Shown: piece after piece, positions 62,401-64,000 of the stretch
Layout: every line of letters starts with the position of its first letter
Numbering within the stretch: the stretch's first letter is position 1
Assembly: GCF_001949145.1 (NCBI RefSeq)
Contig: NW_019091538.1
Location: 5,290-69,289 of the forward strand
Source: Acanthaster planci
Taxonomy: Eukaryota; Echinodermata; Asteroidea; Valvatida; Acanthasteridae
Direction of reading: 5' to 3'
Length of the DNA stretch: 64,000 nt
Notes under the pieces: generated by a model
Databases searched by the model: none
Seen by the model: the letters and a program-made list of their open reading frames with translations, nothing else
What the model was told of the DNA's origin: nothing
Program-made: the position numbers and the translations under genes

Positions 62401-64000
62401 ACATGGAAAAGCCTGTCACATGATCTGAGTAGAGTCTGTCCACAAGGATGAGAAATAAACACCCTGCTAACGGGTCACTGAAGAGAAAAAGCAATCCCAG
62501 AAGGCATTTTAATTAAAAAAAAAAAGCAACATCACTGTTTATCACAAGCACATAATAGAAAAAGAAACCTAGTACAATCATTTACTTCATTACACAGTAG
62601 GCCCTAGCGACATTTTGTCGAAGACTACACTTAGAATTACATAAAGTTTGCTGACATGCAAATGTACAGAGACATGGGGTTTGGGGTGACATACAAAACC
62701 AATGCAACTTTGATAAGCAATTCCGCTCTGCATATTGGCTGCGTGTCCACATATTATTCCTCTGTGTCGGACCACACCTCAAATATATGTCGGTGTTAAT
62801 TCTAGGATTACCTGTGTCAAATTCTACCAAAAAGCAAAAACCAAAACAAAAGACAAAAATAAAAAAGATTGGAGTGCAGTCGCATTACAGAGACACACAA
62901 GTCCAAAATTGATTATGACCAAATAAATTTTGAATCTTAACATATCTACATTGCCAATTTTAGTTCAAAACCTTTGTGTGTTGGTAATAAGCATTTCTAT
63001 ATTACTACAGATCTTAAGAAAAAGCAGTACATCTATCACTGAATAATTGGAGTCGGTACAAGATTTTAGTAATGACAACAGCTAGAATGGCCGATTGAAT
63101 AGTTTAATGCAACTTGATGTTAAGTTTCTGTGAACAAGTTGGTATCATTTATGGGTGAACAAAAAGTTTTATGACTTTGTGGTATTTGCCTTCTTTGTAA
63201 TGTGGATGAAAATTGAATCCCCTCAAAAACATGAACATTTATGGCGTTGAACAATACCTCAACCACCATCATTACCATTAAAGACTCCCATGGGGTGATA
63301 TAACACATAGTTGCCGGCAATTTTTTTACAAAAGAAAACTTCAGAAAAACAGTTCACACTAATAAATTTGCAACACAAGAAAAACAACATGGAGGCTGCA
63401 ACTGAATTTCTGTGGAACCGAAACACTTATCTTCCCTAACCCCCCTCTGAAAAACGATATCCCCCTCTAGAGCTTTAATTTGTGCAGAAAGGTGGATGGG
63501 GAGGTTTGCCATAGTAACAAGCATTGTCAGATTAAAATGTCAACAATGGACAGATACAGATAATGCTAGGGTTTTTAACTCTAAGGTGGGGCAGTATGAA
63601 AGATGGGGTGAAGACTGGGCTGAATCAACGACACCGCTCCAATGGTATACAATTCATTAACATCACACAGGGTATCCAACAAAAGTGCTTCTAATTTACA
63701 GATATTGAGTCTTGTCCACGGTTCAGTAAAAACCTCGCAACAGGATGTGAGAAAACCAAAAATGATCGTCGGGAGGGAGGCAATGGGAGGATTCTTTTAC
63801 ATCGCAGATCAGGGCAATCAGTTACTTGTCTCTTGGCAAGATTTTCAACAATTTCCACAATTTGTGCTTACGACTTTTGACATTTTCATGATAGTTACAT
63901 TGTCAGCCGTGCGTCGTGACAATGAGCCAGTTCAGTATTTCAAAAAAGTACGGGCATTTGAGTACAACGCATGTGACCTTGAAGATGTTTGGTAACATGT
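59451..64000. other. No gene recognised; intergenic or 3' UTR of a gene beyond the window
   Basis: AT-rich sequence with no supported exon. A minus-strand AATAAA (TTTATT on plus at about 60553-60558) could be the end of a 3' UTR belonging to a minus-strand gene outside the window, but this is weak. The open frame at 63642-63995 has no recognisable similarity. One palindromic element (61043-61246) is listed separately. Confidence 0.4.
61043..61246. mobile_element. Palindromic MITE-like element (family with 39073-39210)
   Basis: The outer arms pair 'cgttgtcgtccagtccagta' and 'acaagtcctt' at the left with 'aaggactagtgacgg' and 'ggaatacaacgct' at the right, imperfectly. Nearby inner copies of 'gtgacagacttg' and 'aacttgttactggact' add further pairing. 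End sequences resemble those of the shorter palindrome in plexin intron 32. Confidence 0.5.

Noticed and set aside
63642-63995. 117-codon open frame at the window end
   Set aside because: No recognised domain, and it has no supporting splice sites or neighbours.

Overview
The window is intron-rich metazoan genomic DNA: consensus GT-AG introns of about 0.3-2.5 kb, many poly-C/poly-G runs and abundant short interspersed and foldback repeats. The protein sequences, intron sizes and repeat style suggest a highly polymorphic marine invertebrate, most likely a deuterostome such as an echinoderm, cephalochordate or hemichordate. I cannot name the species from sequence alone. No prokaryotic features, rRNA or CRISPR arrays are present.

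Layout. (1) 1-6.1 kb: a broken duplicate of two plexin exons (874-about 1174), then two near-identical direct copies of a 1.9 kb non-coding segment (about 1253-3196 and 4127-6013). The edges of these copies coincide with single-N assembly joins, so the duplication may be an alternate-haplotype artefact. (2) 6.1-8.1 kb: no gene recognised. (3) 8118-41215, plus strand: a complete plexin gene in 36 coding exons. All intron phases match and the total is 5,928 coding bases, or 1,975 residues. It has a signal peptide, Sema domain, three PSI domains, IPT repeats, one transmembrane helix, juxtamembrane coiled coil and a split RasGAP-like domain with an inserted Rho-GTPase-binding domain. Several regions look more like vertebrate B-class than A-class plexins. 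(4) 41.2-47.1 kb: plexin 3' UTR and repeat-bearing intergenic DNA. (5) About 59.4-47.1 kb, minus strand: Integrator complex subunit 13 (INTS13/Asunder), with 12 recognised coding exons, a possible small last exon, and one short exon not securely found near a 175-base assembly gap. (6) 59.5-64 kb: no gene recognised, AT-rich, one foldback element.

The two genes converge (tail to tail) and are functionally unrelated: plexin is a cell-surface semaphorin receptor and INTS13 is a nuclear RNA-processing subunit. The most informative unusual items are the decayed tandem plexin exons, the haplotype-like duplication, a plexin exon whose splice acceptor is locally duplicated, a GC-AG intron, a tetra-arginine possible processing site, and several intronic mobile-element remnants (a TTAA-flanked element, palindromic MITE-like elements, tRNA-like SINE units). 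I found no convincing novel multi-gene system.
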